Source: Candidatus Wallbacteria bacterium
Lineage (GTDB): Bacteria; Muiribacteriota; UBA6191; JACPRK01
Assembly: GCA_016213845.1 (NCBI GenBank)
Contig: JACQZN010000037.1
Coordinates: 44,603-108,602, forward strand
Length of the DNA stretch: 64,000 nt
Reading direction: 5' to 3'
The position numbers were made by a program, and so were the translations under genes. Each line of letters begins with the position of its first letter. Positions within the stretch are counted from its first letter, which is position 1. Shown piece after piece: positions 1 through 9,015 of the stretch. The notes beneath the pieces were generated by a model. The model did not search any database. It worked only from the letters and a program-made list of their open reading frames with translations, and was not told the origin of the DNA.

Positions 1-1318
1 GCTCGGCATAGAGCGGCAGGAAGAGCGGCACGTCGATGTCGAAGCTGACCCAGTAGGCCGTCTCGGGATGCCAGAGCACCTCGCGGCGGGCGGCCTCCTG
101 CGTCATGAAACGTTCCATTTCGGAGAAGTCGCGATTGCCGTAGGTAGGAGCCGGGTCATCCAGCCCGTAGTGCTGGACCGTGTGCGGCATCACGCCCAGC
201 CTCTGGTCGGCGAGCTGAGGCAGGAAGTTGAAGTTGAGCGGTTGGCCTGTGGCGGGGTCCACGAAGTGCCGGGCATACTGGCCGGTCGAGCAGTGGATCT
301 TGATGTAGAGCTTCTTCCCGTGGCGTTCCAGCAGGTAGCGCGTGGCCTCGTTCATCCAGGCGAGCATGCGGCGGTCGTCCGGGTGCGTGAACTCGCTGAA
401 GCCGCTCTCGGTGGTGAGGAAGTCGACGCCGGTCTCTGCGAGCCAATCGATGCTTTGCCGTAACTGTGTCGATTCGCGCTGGGGATCTCCCGTCTCGCGG
501 ATCATCGTCCAGGCGTGTTGCTGGACCAGCGCCAGGGGGACGTCGAGCCCGACCTGGTGGCCCCAGGCGTGGGCGCGATCCACCAGCCGCTTCAAGCGAG
601 CCTGCCGGACGGGTCCTCGGGAGAAAGCCTGCCAGCTCCGCGCCTCCAGCAACACCCAGGTCACGCGGTTCTGGCGGTTTGCCAGGGCCCACTCCAGGTA
701 GCGCTCCCACTCGGGCAGCATCGCCCGCCATCCGGCCTCGTCGTCGGGCGAGCCGTTGCCCCAGCCGTTGAGCAGCTCCGTGAGCTCCAAAGGATGCATT
801 GTGTGAATTTGGGTGCCGCGGACCGCCCACATCGGTGTTTCGCGAAGGGACAGGCCCGGGGGGATTCCCCTGAGCGCGCGAGGCACGTGGGGGCGAAGCG
901 GGTGCAGGAAACCGAAGCCCATCCGCTCCAGGACGGCGTAGGCGCCGAAGGCTGCGCCCGGACCGCGGACGGCGATTACAGGCCGTCCCTTGTTGACCGC
1001 CGAGCGTGCGACGAACCCCTCGTCGCCGAGCCCGCGGCAATCAGCGTCGCCGATGACCGCGCGAGCTTCCGGACATTCCCCGATCGCCAGCGCCAGGGAC
1101 GCAGGAGTTTCCCCGCGGCCGGGCTTCGCAACCCTCAGCCGAGCGCCCGCGGCCTCGAGCAGCTCGGGAATCCGCGCCGCCACCGCCGGCGCCACGTCGC
1201 CACCCACCTGTACCTGAATACCGGGCCCATCCGCCGCCCGAAGACAAGGCACCACCACGGCCGCCGTGACGACCGCCGACAGTGCCACCACAGCTCGCAG
1301 TGCTCGCCCGAAGCGCAT
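1..1318 (-). CDS. Secreted glycosidase-like protein, 3' part cut off by the window edge
   Basis: Reading the minus strand from ATG at 1318 gives 439 uninterrupted codons that run off position 1, so the C-terminus is missing. Residues 1-29 look like a signal peptide (Arg-rich start, then an Ala/Val-rich core). Around residues 121-140 there is a Gly-Ala-Tyr-x-Val-Leu-Glu-x-x-Gly-Phe-x-Phe-Leu-His-Pro stretch. This resembles the N-terminal accessory domain of alpha-glucuronidase-type glycoside hydrolases and DUF4838 proteins, where a polypeptide end is reached just before the barrel. The rest is rich in Trp, His and Glu, as expected of a carbohydrate-active barrel. No catalytic residue can be assigned with the end missing. 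The substrate is unknown. It lies downstream of the desaturase gene, separated by a long palindrome. The family call is a resemblance only; the open frame and export signal are seen directly. Confidence 0.55.
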   Translation of the reverse strand, partial: MRFGRALRAVVALSAVVTAAVVVPCLRAADGPGIQVQVGGDVAPAVAARIPELLEAAGARLRVAKPGRGETPASLALAIGECPEARAVIGDADCRGLGDEGFVARSAVNKGRPVIAVRGPGAAFGAYAVLERMGFGFLHPLRPHVPRALRGIPPGLSLRETPMWAVRGTQIHTMHPLELTELLNGWGNGSPDDEAGWRAMLPEWERYLEWALANRQNRVTWVLLEARSWQAFSRGPVRQARLKRLVDRAHAWGHQVGLDVPLALVQQHAWTMIRETGDPQRESTQLRQSIDWLAETGVDFLTTESGFSEFTHPDDRRMLAWMNEATRYLLERHGKKLYIKIHCSTGQYARHFVDPATGQPLNFNFLPQLADQRLGVMPHTVQHYGLDDPAPTYGNRDFSEMERFMTQEAARREVLWHPETAYWVSFDIDVPLFLPLYAE

Positions 1319-1365
1319 GCCTGCCGAACGGTACCATCTCCGAGCAGGCCGTCGCCACCGCCAAG

Positions 1366-1444
1366 AAAAAGGCCGGAAAAACCGGGGACACACGACCTAT
1401 TTTTTCAAAATAGGTCGTGTGTCCCCGGTTTTTCCGGCCTTTTT
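1366..1444. repeat. Long perfect palindrome, copy 1 (38-bp arms, 3-nt loop)
   Basis: Arms 1366-1403 and 1407-1444 are perfectly complementary around a 3-nt loop. The core GGGGACACACGACCTATTTT is shared with the copies at 2315 and 14345. The outer part of the arms (a run of A followed by GGCCGG) is unique to this copy yet still fully paired. It begins three bases beyond the stop codon of the desaturase gene. It could work as a transcription terminator here, but another copy sits between two divergent starts, so a dispersed REP-like element is the better description. Confidence 0.9.
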
Positions 1445-1447
1445 TTC

Positions 1448-2290
1448 TCAGCTGTGCAGGGTCCGCCAGTACTGGCGCAGGATCGCGGGGTACTCGGCGA
1501 CGCTGGTGAATCGTGTGCCCTCGGGGAGCTCGAAGGGCACGACGCGGCTGTGGAGACCGGCCTTCGTGTGGTGCAGGACGTGCTCCCGCGGGTCATTGCG
1601 GTGGTAGAGGTTCCAGAGCCAGTTGAGCGCGCCGGTGTCGGGGAGGTTTCGAGTGAGCAGGTTGCGCTCGTCGAAGGAGCCGTCGCTCACGATTCCGAGA
1701 TGCTCGAGCCACTGGTTGTGGCGGCTGACGACAGCGCCCCACCAGAGCGTCAGGGCGTAGCAGAGCAGATAGACGCCGGCGCTGCCCGGATTGAGCCGGG
1801 AGGAGACCCAGCAGAGCAGGGCGACCAGCCCCGCGCGGCAGAAGAACGAGAGGAACCCCAGCGGCCGGTAATACTTCCTCTCACGCTTCAGGCGCGCCAG
1901 GGTGAGCAGTTCCCAGGCGGCGTTGCCAAACAGCAGCTCCAGGATGAACTGCCTGCGGCGGCGGGCCGGGTCGGTGGCGTACCGCTCGCAAAAAAACTCG
2001 ATGTCCTCGTGCGTGTGCACGGCGCCGTGGTGCAGCGGGTGGGCAATCCTGAAGACCTGCGGGTCGCTGAAGACCAGCCATGACGTCAGGTGGTAGAGCG
2101 GTTTCGTCAGCGGCCTGTAGTAAGAGTGGAACAGTTCGTGACGGTAGTAGCCCAATCCGACGGCCAGGTACCCGCCGATCGTCGCGACGACCACAAGCGC
2201 GAGGGCCACCGATTTTGCCCAGAGAACGGGCATCAGCAGCAGATATCCGATGAACAGGCCGATACCGGCCAGCACGGGTGCGGGGCTCAT
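1448..2290 (-). CDS. Membrane fatty acid desaturase/hydroxylase family protein
   Basis: This 280-residue protein has the three histidine clusters of membrane di-iron desaturases: HELFH at 51-55, HPLHH at 84-88, and HNQWLEH at 191-197 with HVLHH at 237-241. Hydrophobic segments at about 5-45 and 145-190 would place it in the inner membrane, with the histidines facing the cytoplasm. Such enzymes use O2 and an electron donor to desaturate or hydroxylate lipids or carotenoids. The substrate cannot be told from sequence. No ferredoxin or reductase gene is adjacent. It is preceded and followed by copies of the same long palindrome, so it is probably transcribed apart from its neighbours. The family assignment is firm from the His boxes; the exact reaction is not. 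Confidence 0.8.
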   Translation of the reverse strand: MSPAPVLAGIGLFIGYLLLMPVLWAKSVALALVVVATIGGYLAVGLGYYRHELFHSYYRPLTKPLYHLTSWLVFSDPQVFRIAHPLHHGAVHTHEDIEFFCERYATDPARRRRQFILELLFGNAAWELLTLARLKRERKYYRPLGFLSFFCRAGLVALLCWVSSRLNPGSAGVYLLCYALTLWWGAVVSRHNQWLEHLGIVSDGSFDERNLLTRNLPDTGALNWLWNLYHRNDPREHVLHHTKAGLHSRVVPFELPEGTRFTSVAEYPAILRQYWRTLHS

Positions 2291-2314
2291 GGTTTCGAAG
2301 CGAACAGGTTACCA

Positions 2315-2373
2315 GGAAAACCGGGGACACACGACCTATTTTGAAAAAATAGGTCGTGTGTCCCCGGTTTTCC
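2315..2373. repeat. Long perfect palindrome, copy 2 (28-bp arms, 3-nt loop)
   Basis: Arms 2315-2342 and 2346-2373 pair perfectly. The core matches the copies at 1366 and 14345, with AAAACC before the GGGG as in copy 1. The palindrome begins three bases after the stop codon of the PAC2 gene and lies 25 bases before the desaturase start. The orientation relative to genes (just after a minus-strand stop) is the same as for copy 1. Confidence 0.9.
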
Positions 2374-2376
2374 CAG

Positions 2377-3222
2377 CTAGTTGATGGCGCCGCCGCCGGA
2401 CTTGGTGCCGCTGGAGTCGTCCTCGTCGTCGGAGGGGGTGGCCTCTTCGGATTCGGAGCCAGACTCGGCGGAGCCGCTTTCGGACTGGGAGCGGGCGGTG
2501 GCGAGGAAGCCTTGGATCTGGGCCTCGATGTAGCGGGCGCGCTCGGCCAGGGGCGAGAGGTCGAGCGAGAGCGAAAGCATCTGCGAAAGGACTTCCAGCA
2601 CGGCCATCGAGGCTTTCGGATTTTCGATGTGCGTGGTGTAGTTCGGCATTTCGCCCATCAGGCAGCTGCCTCGGATGCCCTGCTGATGCGCGACGCCTAT
2701 CAGCAGGCCGTTCAGCCCGCCGATTTCTCCTTCCTGGAGCATGAGCACCCCCAGGCCTGCCAGCTGGGACGCCTCCTCGGCGCTGTTGCTGACGCCGAAG
2801 ACGCGCGACGGGGCCAGGTGGTCGATCTGCGCGGCCATCGCCGCCGCCGTGAAGATCTCGTGGACCCCGAAGAGCTGCGCCACCTGCAGCACCAGGTTCG
2901 ACAGCGCCAGTTCCCTGCCTGTCACCGGCTGGGCGGAGCCGAGAAATAGGAGCAGGTCCTTGCCCGGCCCGGGGTTCTTCCATCCGTGGAAAGCATTCGT
3001 GGGGACTTTCAGAGGAACCGTCAGGCCGTCCTTGACCTGGATTCCCGGAATCGCGAAGAAGTCGGTCGAGTCGATCTCGGCCACCTTGTCGGCCCCCAGG
3101 CTGCCGCGCAGGTACTCGACGGCATTGAAACCGACCAGCCCCATTCCGGGCCAGGCGGCGATCAGGACCGGCTCTTCGAGCTCGAGCTTCTGCATTACGC
3201 GAACACGCGGATCGAGGGGCAT
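2377..3222 (-). CDS. PAC2 (proteasome assembly chaperone) family protein
   Basis: The protein has 281 residues from ATG 3222, chosen because GGAAGGTG lies just upstream; a GTG at 3246 is also in frame. The body (about 10-235) follows the PAC2/COG1938 pattern: an early 'AAWPGMGLVGFNAVEYL' segment, a 'LLLFLGSAQP' strand, and a later 'GLLIGVA...IRGSCLMGEMPNY' segment. In archaea and actinobacteria such proteins are linked to proteasome assembly; in other bacteria the role is unknown. The last 40 residues are Ser/Glu/Asp-rich, acidic and of low complexity, ending in a Gly-rich tail, which is unusual for the family and probably disordered. No proteasome gene is nearby. Confidence 0.8.
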   Translation of the reverse strand: MPLDPRVRVMQKLELEEPVLIAAWPGMGLVGFNAVEYLRGSLGADKVAEIDSTDFFAIPGIQVKDGLTVPLKVPTNAFHGWKNPGPGKDLLLFLGSAQPVTGRELALSNLVLQVAQLFGVHEIFTAAAMAAQIDHLAPSRVFGVSNSAEEASQLAGLGVLMLQEGEIGGLNGLLIGVAHQQGIRGSCLMGEMPNYTTHIENPKASMAVLEVLSQMLSLSLDLSPLAERARYIEAQIQGFLATARSQSESGSAESGSESEEATPSDDEDDSSGTKSGGGAIN

Positions 3223-3271
3223 CGTCTTCACCTTCCCGATCCGCACACTACTTCACGCACGCCGAGCTTGC

Positions 3272-5560
3272 CTAGTGGGCTTCGACCGTCACGGTGAGCG
3301 GCACGGTCAACGTTTTCGGCGCCTCGCAGACACGGTCATTGCACGGCTGGACCCTGAGCCGTAGCACCGCGGCCAGCGGGCCCGGGCGTGCCGTCGATGC
3401 CACTTTCAGCCGCGCCGTGACGCGCGTCTCACCCTGGAAGACGCTCAGCTCTTCGTCCGAAAATCCGAGCTTCACGCGCTTGCCCTCCGGCCAGTCGACG
3501 CCTTCGAGCTTCACGGCCGTCGAGGGCTCGAGCTCCAGACTGGCGGCCTCCAGGTACTTCTGGAGCGGCCTGGCCGAGTTGACGTGCCAGCCCGGCGCAA
3601 TCGTCAGCACCACTCCGACGGCTACTTGTCCGCCGGCAGCGGCTCGCGGCAGGTCACCCTGGAGCTCAGCCCGGACCGTAGCCCCGGGCTCCCTCGCACC
3701 CGGTTCGAGCTCCTCGAGCATCGCCGCCGCGACCGCCATGTCGGCGACCGACGAGGGCGATTGCGACAGGTAACCACCGTACGCATCGATCAACTCGCGC
3801 GCGCGCTCCCTCCACCGCTTCTCTCCCGAAGCGCGCGCCAGCTGCACCAGGCAGCGCGCCATCCAGGAGCTCCCCGACGGCAGCGCCAGGTCGCCCGGCT
3901 CGGCGGCGTCGAGCAAGAGATCCGGCCGGGCCGCGGAGAACCTGTAGCGCTTCTGCTGGCCATCCCAGAGCCGGCGGTCCGCCTCGTCGACGAGCCGCCC
4001 CGCTTCCGTGAGCCACGCGCGCTCCCCCGTCACTTCATGCAGCGCGAGCAGCCCGCCCGCCAGGAAGGCGTAGTCATCGAGAAACGCGTCGACGGCGCTG
4101 GCGCCGTCCTTGGTGACGTGGCGACAGGTAGCCCCTGCTCGCGCAGCGCCCGCGAGCAGCCTCCGTGCCGCGCGCTCGGCCGCCCGCAAGTACTTCGGCT
4201 CGCCCAGGTCACGCGACACCAGAGCCAAACCTCGAATCATCATTCCACTCCAGTCGGTCAGCACCTTCGTGTCCGCCGCCGGCCGCGGCCGCCGCTCCCG
4301 CTTCGCCAGCAACCGCGCCTGGAGCTCAGCCACTCGCTCCCGCGCCGCGCCGCCGGCAGCCCCGCTCGAGGCGAGCGGCCCCGGACCGGCCAGGTGCAGC
4401 ACGTAGCGCCCGCCCTCCAACGAGGGCTCGCCGTCGAACCCGAGCACCGGCGCCAAGAAATCGGCGTCCGCCTTTCCCAGCGTCTCCTCGAGCTCTGCGC
4501 ACGTCCAGACGTAGAACGCCCCCTCGCCCTGCACTGTCTGCGCGTCGAGCGCCGCCAGGAAGTCGCCCTCGGCGGTCGTCATCTCGCGCAGCGTGAAGTC
4601 GAGCGTGCGCCGCGCCGCTTCCAGGAGGTCCGGCCTCCCGGCGCGCTTGCCTGCTGCCGAACAGAGCGGCGCCAGAAGCGCGTTGTCGTGCAGCATCTTC
4701 TCGAAGTGGGGCACCCGCCACATCCGGTCGGTCGCGTACCGGTGGAAGCCGCCGCCGAGCTGGTCGAAGATCCCGCCGCGGACCATTCGCTCGAGCGTGC
4801 CGATCAGCATCCCGAGCGCCTCCGGATCGCCCGAGCGCGCATGCCGCTCCGCCAGCGCGTGCAGGAGCGAGGGGCTGGGGAACTTGGGCGCGCCTCCGAA
4901 CCCGCCCCACTCGGAGTCGTACATCTGCGCAAGCTCCACCGTCACTCGCGCCAGAAGGTCGCCCCGATGGCCGCCGGCCCCATCCGGCAGGCGCTGCATC
5001 CGGCGCATCAGGGCCTCCAGGCGAGCGGCCTCCTGGAGCACGACCGGCCGCTTGCCGACCCAGGTTCCGTGCAGACGTCGCAGCACGTCGGGGAAGGCCG
5101 GCTTGCCGTACTTCGCCTCGGGCGGGAAGTAGGTCCCCGCGAAAAATGGCTTCAAATCGGGCGTCAGGAAGACGGAGTTCGGCCACCCTCCCGAGCCGGT
5201 CAGGGCACGTGTGGCGAGCATGTAGACGGCATCCAGGTCGGGGCGCTCCTCGCGGTCGACCTTCACGTTGACGAACCAGTCGTTCATCAGTCTTGCGATG
5301 GCCGGGTCCGAAAAGACTTCGCGCGCCATGACGTGGCACCAGTGACAGGTGGAGTAGCCGATCGAGACGAAGATGGGCCGGTCCTCGCGCCTGGCTCGCT
5401 CGAGCGCCTCGGGGCCCCAGGGGTACCAATCCACAGGGTTCCCGGCGTGCAGGCGCAGGTAGGGGCTGCTCTCGAGCGCCAGCCGGTTGGCCGCCGCGAC
5501 GGGCGAGCAGAGGAGCCCGCAGAGCGCCGCCAGCAGAAGCCCTCGGGGCGCGCCGCTCAT
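3272..5560 (-). CDS. YyaL/DUF255 thioredoxin-domain protein with C-terminal DsbD-like domain
   Basis: This is a 762-residue exported protein. Residues 1-24 form a signal peptide. The DUF255 thioredoxin-like domain follows, with '[18 protein letters not shown]' at 32-49 and the active-site CHWC at 72-75. A long (alpha/alpha)6-type region covers about 190-620, as in YyaL/SSP411 proteins. From about 640 to the end there is a second domain like the N-terminal domain of DsbD/ScsB, with '[17 protein letters not shown]' and '[12 protein letters not shown]', whose two cysteines could form a redox pair. Most YyaL homologues are cytosolic and lack both the signal peptide and this last domain, so a periplasmic thiol-redox role is inferred. 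The start overlaps the stop of the upstream TVP38-type gene by 4 bp (ATGA), so the two are co-transcribed. Confidence 0.85.
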   Translation of the reverse strand: MSGAPRGLLLAALCGLLCSPVAAANRLALESSPYLRLHAGNPVDWYPWGPEALERARREDRPIFVSIGYSTCHWCHVMAREVFSDPAIARLMNDWFVNVKVDREERPDLDAVYMLATRALTGSGGWPNSVFLTPDLKPFFAGTYFPPEAKYGKPAFPDVLRRLHGTWVGKRPVVLQEAARLEALMRRMQRLPDGAGGHRGDLLARVTVELAQMYDSEWGGFGGAPKFPSPSLLHALAERHARSGDPEALGMLIGTLERMVRGGIFDQLGGGFHRYATDRMWRVPHFEKMLHDNALLAPLCSAAGKRAGRPDLLEAARRTLDFTLREMTTAEGDFLAALDAQTVQGEGAFYVWTCAELEETLGKADADFLAPVLGFDGEPSLEGGRYVLHLAGPGPLASSGAAGGAARERVAELQARLLAKRERRPRPAADTKVLTDWSGMMIRGLALVSRDLGEPKYLRAAERAARRLLAGAARAGATCRHVTKDGASAVDAFLDDYAFLAGGLLALHEVTGERAWLTEAGRLVDEADRRLWDGQQKRYRFSAARPDLLLDAAEPGDLALPSGSSWMARCLVQLARASGEKRWRERARELIDAYGGYLSQSPSSVADMAVAAAMLEELEPGAREPGATVRAELQGDLPRAAAGGQVAVGVVLTIAPGWHVNSARPLQKYLEAASLELEPSTAVKLEGVDWPEGKRVKLGFSDEELSVFQGETRVTARLKVASTARPGPLAAVLRLRVQPCNDRVCEAPKTLTVPLTVTVEAH

Positions 5561-6249
5561 CCGGCCTCCTGTGAGCGGCCCAGCGCCTCACGTGCCAGCC
5601 GGGTCACGTAGACAGTCACGGCAAGCGTCCCGGCGACCGCCAGATAGAGGCCCCAGTTGGGACCCGCCCCGGGACGCGCGCCGGCAGTTGCCAGGTCGAA
5701 CGCCGCAGCGCTCCCGAAGACGTAGAGGGCGGTGCCCGGCAGCATCCCGACCCAGGACGCGAGCAGGTAGGGACCCAGTCCGATGCGCGTCAGGCCGAAC
5801 GCGTAGTTGAGCAGGTTGTAGGGAAACGCGGGCGACAGCCGCGTGAGCGCGACGATCCGCCAGCCGCTGGTCTCGACGACTCGGTCCAGGCTCGCCAATC
5901 TCGGGTTGGCAGCGCACCACTGCTCCACCGCGGGGCGGGCCAGGTACCTTCCCACCAGAAACGCGCAGCCGGCCCCCAGGGTCGAGGCGAGCGAGACCAG
6001 CGCCAACCCCACCCAGGGCCCGAAGACTGCGCCGCCGATGAATGTGATGGCCGAGCCCGGCACGAAGCAGACGGCCGCCGCCACGTACGCTCCGACGTAG
6101 AGGAGAGCGCCCGCCGGCCCCAGCGCGATGAGCGCCTCGCGGCCGCCCAGCGCCCACTGTCGCCAGGGCAACTGGCTGAAGAGCACGAACAGGGCGGCCG
6201 CGACGGCAGCGTAGAAGCCGAGCCGCCGAGCCGGTTGGGCAATTGCCAT
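5557..6249 (-). CDS. TVP38/TMEM64 (SNARE-associated, DedA-superfamily) membrane protein
   Basis: About 230 residues from ATG 6249 (ATG 6258 is equally possible; a start further out at 6318 would run into the divergent pilin gene). Hydrophobic segments lie near residues 10-30, 40-65, 70-95, 150-175 and 195-215. The hallmark '[20 protein letters not shown]' motif and the later '[18 protein letters not shown]' motif identify the VTT/DedA superfamily. Relatives include lipid scramblases and proteins that keep membrane potential. The 3' end overlaps the start of the DUF255-DsbD gene by 4 bp. The shared message suggests a common envelope function, but no specific partner role is known. Confidence 0.85.
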   Translation of the reverse strand: MAIAQPARRLGFYAAVAAALFVLFSQLPWRQWALGGREALIALGPAGALLYVGAYVAAAVCFVPGSAITFIGGAVFGPWVGLALVSLASTLGAGCAFLVGRYLARPAVEQWCAANPRLASLDRVVETSGWRIVALTRLSPAFPYNLLNYAFGLTRIGLGPYLLASWVGMLPGTALYVFGSAAAFDLATAGARPGAGPNWGLYLAVAGTLAVTVYVTRLAREALGRSQEAG

Positions 6250-6301
6250 GCCGTCCATTGTGCCATGGCGGAATGCGGCCGGACGCCTTACACTTCGATC
6301 C

Positions 6302-7051
6302 GTGAAGGACCAGCTCACGCGGTGCCGCCGCTCCGCAGGCTACAGCCTGATCGAGATCGCGCTGGGCGTGCTCATCTTCAGCCTGGTAAGCGGGATCACG
6401 ATGACGATCTACTCCCGCTCCAACACGTATGCGGCCAAGGGCACCTGGCGCGTGCAGACGACCGCCAAGCAGCGCACGGCGCTTCGCCAGGTGAAGGACT
6501 TCCTCGAAAAGTCTTCCTACCCCTCCGTCATCCGGGTGAACAACTACTACGAGAGCTCCCCCGACTTCGGCTCAGAGGACTTCGTGATGAAGCTTGGCAG
6601 CGGCACGGCGCTCAAGGGCACCTCGGCGGCGGTCTCCTACTACAGCTTCGAGACGGCCGGACCGGTGCTCGAGTTCTTCGCCTGTACGCCCCGCCAAGAG
6701 CTGGAGGGGTTGGCGTCGGCGCTCAAGGAGGTACCCGGAACGGCGCGCAAGCTGGTGCTGTCGCTGGAGGCCACGGCGTCGACCTCGTCGAGAATGCGAC
6801 TGATCGCGACGTCATCCTCGGCCGAGGTGACGCTGAACGGGGAGAAGGTGCAGGTGGGGACTTTGGGGACCGAGACGCCGATCGTCCTGCTGGAGGACGT
6901 GACGGCGGTGGTGGTCGGAGTGTCGACGCAAGCCGCGACTCGTGAGAAGACGGTGCTGGAGCTGCAGGTCGTCAACTCGGACCCCTTCGACGGCCGTCTG
7001 AAGCTGCGCGAGATCGCGAAGGCAACGATCAACGTGAGGGTGAAGAAGTGA
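6302..7051 (+). CDS. Type IV pilin-like pseudopilin (prepilin-type N-methylation signal)
   Basis: From GTG 6302 the protein is 249 residues. It starts with a short basic leader, then the class III prepilin site Gly|Tyr-Ser-Leu-Ile-Glu with Glu at +5, followed by a hydrophobic helix of about 20 residues. The GTG start was preferred over an upstream ATG (6248) because it gives a leader of normal length and clears the divergent gene. The remaining ~220 residues are polar and unassigned. It would be processed by a prepilin peptidase and assembled in an inner-membrane pseudopilus. It is the first of three consecutive genes with overlapping ends, resembling the minor pseudopilins of a type II secretion or type IV pilus system. 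No ATPase, platform or secretin gene is in the window. Confidence 0.75.
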   Translation: MKDQLTRCRRSAGYSLIEIALGVLIFSLVSGITMTIYSRSNTYAAKGTWRVQTTAKQRTALRQVKDFLEKSSYPSVIRVNNYYESSPDFGSEDFVMKLGSGTALKGTSAAVSYYSFETAGPVLEFFACTPRQELEGLASALKEVPGTARKLVLSLEATASTSSRMRLIATSSSAEVTLNGEKVQVGTLGTETPIVLLEDVTAVVVGVSTQAATREKTVLELQVVNSDPFDGRLKLREIAKATINVRVKK

Positions 7052-7818
7052 CCCGGCGCGTCACGACGCCGCGCAGGGCCGGCATCACGTTCATCGAGAT
7101 CTCGCTGGCAACGCTGATCCTGGCGCTGGCGCTCTTGCCGGTGGTGGGGTTGATCCAGGGCGGGCTCGTGCGCACGGACGTGAGCGTCAGCTACTCGGCG
7201 GCGACAGAGCTGGGTTCGGCGGTGATGAACAAGCTGCTGGGCGACTCGCTCAGGTTCGAGGACATCCCCGCGACGCCGGCGGGCTCGTACCTGGCGCCGG
7301 ACGGCAGCGTCGCCTTCGAGTCCTCGCTCGACCCGGTCTTCGACGACGCGGACTGGCAGACCGAGGAAAAGGCGCGCGCCCGGACCAAGGACAACATCCG
7401 GTACAAGGTAGAGCTCTGGGTTGGCAACTTCCGGGGCGACACCGACCTGCGGTTCAGCTACCTCGACAACCCGAACGTCGACTTCACCCAGGCCTCGCCC
7501 TACAACCGCTACAACCCGCGGCTGAAGCTCGCTGCAGACGACTGGCCGTTTTCGCCGTACAACCCGGCGCAGAAGCCGACCGACCATCTCGACAAGAACC
7601 GGCCCGGCAGCGCCTGGTCGACCCAGATCAGCTCCTACACGCAGTACGAGGTGATGGGGCGGCTCGGCACCTCTACGGGCAGCAACAACAACCAGACGCT
7701 CAAGAAGCTGGTGTTGCGCGTGAGCTGGTCGGGCAAACCGACGGGGCGTCACGGGCTGGGCGACGCCACAAAGGAATTCTGGCTGATATCGCTCCGGGCG
7801 AACCTGGGGGGCAACTGA
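7048..7818 (+). CDS. Type IV pilin-like pseudopilin, second of three
   Basis: The 256-residue protein starts at GTG 7048, overlapping the previous stop by 4 bp. A basic leader (residues 1-11) leads to the processing site Gly|Ile-Thr-Phe-Ile-Glu, followed by a ~20-residue hydrophobic helix. The globular part is Tyr/Asn-rich near 135-200 and matches nothing I recognise. By position and size it may be the GspI/PilV-like minor component. Translational coupling to its neighbours suggests fixed stoichiometry within one pseudopilus tip. Confidence 0.75.
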   Translation: MTRRVTTPRRAGITFIEISLATLILALALLPVVGLIQGGLVRTDVSVSYSAATELGSAVMNKLLGDSLRFEDIPATPAGSYLAPDGSVAFESSLDPVFDDADWQTEEKARARTKDNIRYKVELWVGNFRGDTDLRFSYLDNPNVDFTQASPYNRYNPRLKLAADDWPFSPYNPAQKPTDHLDKNRPGSAWSTQISSYTQYEVMGRLGTSTGSNNNQTLKKLVLRVSWSGKPTGRHGLGDATKEFWLISLRANLGGN

Positions 7819-8621
7819 TGCGACTTACCCGCAGCCGCTCAGGCATGCTGCTGCCCCTGGTGCTGCTGGTGGCCGGCATGCTGCTGGTGATGGGGTTGGC
7901 CGTCTGGCGCACGAACCAGACCGACGTCCAGCAGATCACGGTCAACGTCCGCCGCGTACAGGCGCAGTACCTGGCGAAGGGCGCGCTTCAGCTGGCGCTG
8001 CTCAAGGCGCGGCTGTTTCCGACCCCGCTCTACGACGCAGCGGCCTACAGCGTCGGCAAGAACCCTTACTACGTCCACAGCAGCGGGTACGCCCACCTGA
8101 GCGGGGCGCAGAACCCGCAGGCCGACATCATTCCGGGACCTGCCTTCCTCACGGGCGACGTCACGCTCAAGAGTGGCCTCGTGGAGCGGCTCAACATCAA
8201 GAAGATCCCGGGCGCTTCGGCAACCGATACGCAGTCCGACAACCTGAACACCGAGGACGGGCTGGTGTCGGGCGATTACCGGGTGGATCGATACCTGAAC
8301 TACTTCGCGCTCGATCTGGCCGACGTGAGCGTGGTCAGCCCGCTGATGGTCGATCCGCCCGCGGTGCGCGTGACGGGCCAGGACCGCATCTCGATCAGCA
8401 CCTCCAGTTCCTGCCCTATCCTCGGGAAACCCGATCCCTACGGGGGCACCTTCCGCATCCTCGTCATCTCCGTGCAGGGCGCTCGCAACAACAAGCAGTA
8501 CGGCGAGGAGACGCTGCGGGTCGTCGCGCAGGCGACCATCGTGAGCAAGATGGCCGGCGAGTACTTCCGGCCCTGGACGGAGCGCGAGGACACCTTCTAC
8601 AAGGTGAAACGCCCCTATTGA
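7818..8621 (+). CDS. GspK/PilX-like pilus tip protein, third of three
   Basis: The 267-residue protein begins with a basic leader and one hydrophobic segment (about 9-29). It lacks the usual Glu+5 after the Gly ('SGMLLPLVLLVAGM'), as seen in GspK/PilX proteins, which need no Glu at that position. A conserved-looking 'AQYLAKGALQLALLKARL' helix follows, typical of the PilX N-terminal region. The ATG overlaps the stop of the second pseudopilin by one base. It ends one base into a TGATG, but the next gene (cupin) probably starts further down at 8645. The role in a pseudopilus tip is inferred from order and the N-terminus. Confidence 0.65.
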   Translation: MRLTRSRSGMLLPLVLLVAGMLLVMGLAVWRTNQTDVQQITVNVRRVQAQYLAKGALQLALLKARLFPTPLYDAAAYSVGKNPYYVHSSGYAHLSGAQNPQADIIPGPAFLTGDVTLKSGLVERLNIKKIPGASATDTQSDNLNTEDGLVSGDYRVDRYLNYFALDLADVSVVSPLMVDPPAVRVTGQDRISISTSSSCPILGKPDPYGGTFRILVISVQGARNNKQYGEETLRVVAQATIVSKMAGEYFRPWTEREDTFYKVKRPY

Positions 8622-8644
8622 TGGGGCCCGCGGAAGGTGAGAAA

Positions 8645-9013
8645 ATGGGGGCCGAATCGGCGCGGCCTCTCGTCCCGATTCGCAAGCTCATGAAAACAGC
8701 GGAACTCTTCGGCATGCTCGGCTTCTCGGCGGAGAAGCTCTCCAAGATCGGCGTCTTCGCAAGCGAGCGGTTCTCGTGCGACCTCTACTGCTTCGAGGCG
8801 GGTCAGGACCAGAAAGCCCACACGCACCCGGCGAGCGACAAGGTCTACGTGGTGCTCGAGGGCGGCGGAATCTTCCGGGTCGGCGGCGAGGAGCAGCGGC
8901 TCGCGGCCGGGCAAGCCGTGCTGGCGCCCGCAGGCCAGGAGCACGGCGTCTCCAACCCTGGGAGCGAACGGATGATCTGTCTCGTATTCATGTCGCCGCC
9001 GCCGGAGAAGTGA
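8645..9013 (+). CDS. Small cupin-domain protein
   Basis: 122 residues from ATG 8645, chosen for the GGAAGGTGAG upstream; ATG 8621 is also in frame. The single cupin barrel is clear. Motif 1 is 'AHTHPASDKVYVVLEGGG' (two His and a later Lys in place of the usual Glu), and motif 2 is 'GQAVLAPAGQEHGVSNPG' with its His. These residues would bind one metal ion. Such stand-alone cupins serve as isomerases, dioxygenases or sensors, and the substrate cannot be predicted. The gene is only 2 bp from mqnD and shares its message. Confidence 0.75.
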   Translation: MGAESARPLVPIRKLMKTAELFGMLGFSAEKLSKIGVFASERFSCDLYCFEAGQDQKAHTHPASDKVYVVLEGGGIFRVGGEEQRLAAGQAVLAPAGQEHGVSNPGSERMICLVFMSPPPEK

Positions 9014-9015
9014 CG

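Noticed and set aside
156..1040. A 294-codon minus-strand open frame in the first kilobase
   Set aside because: It is Arg/Pro-rich and out of frame with the longer frame from 1318, which has a signal peptide and a glycosidase-like motif.
1366..2373. Ordinary rho-independent terminators at copies 1 and 2
   Set aside because: The arms are far longer than needed, the core is shared by all copies, and copy 3 lies between two divergent starts. A terminating effect may exist but does not explain the conserved core.
3584..5611. A 675-codon plus-strand frame opposite the DUF255-DsbD gene
   Set aside because: The minus-strand protein has a signal peptide and CHWC motif. The plus-strand product is Arg/Ala/Pro-rich with no domain.
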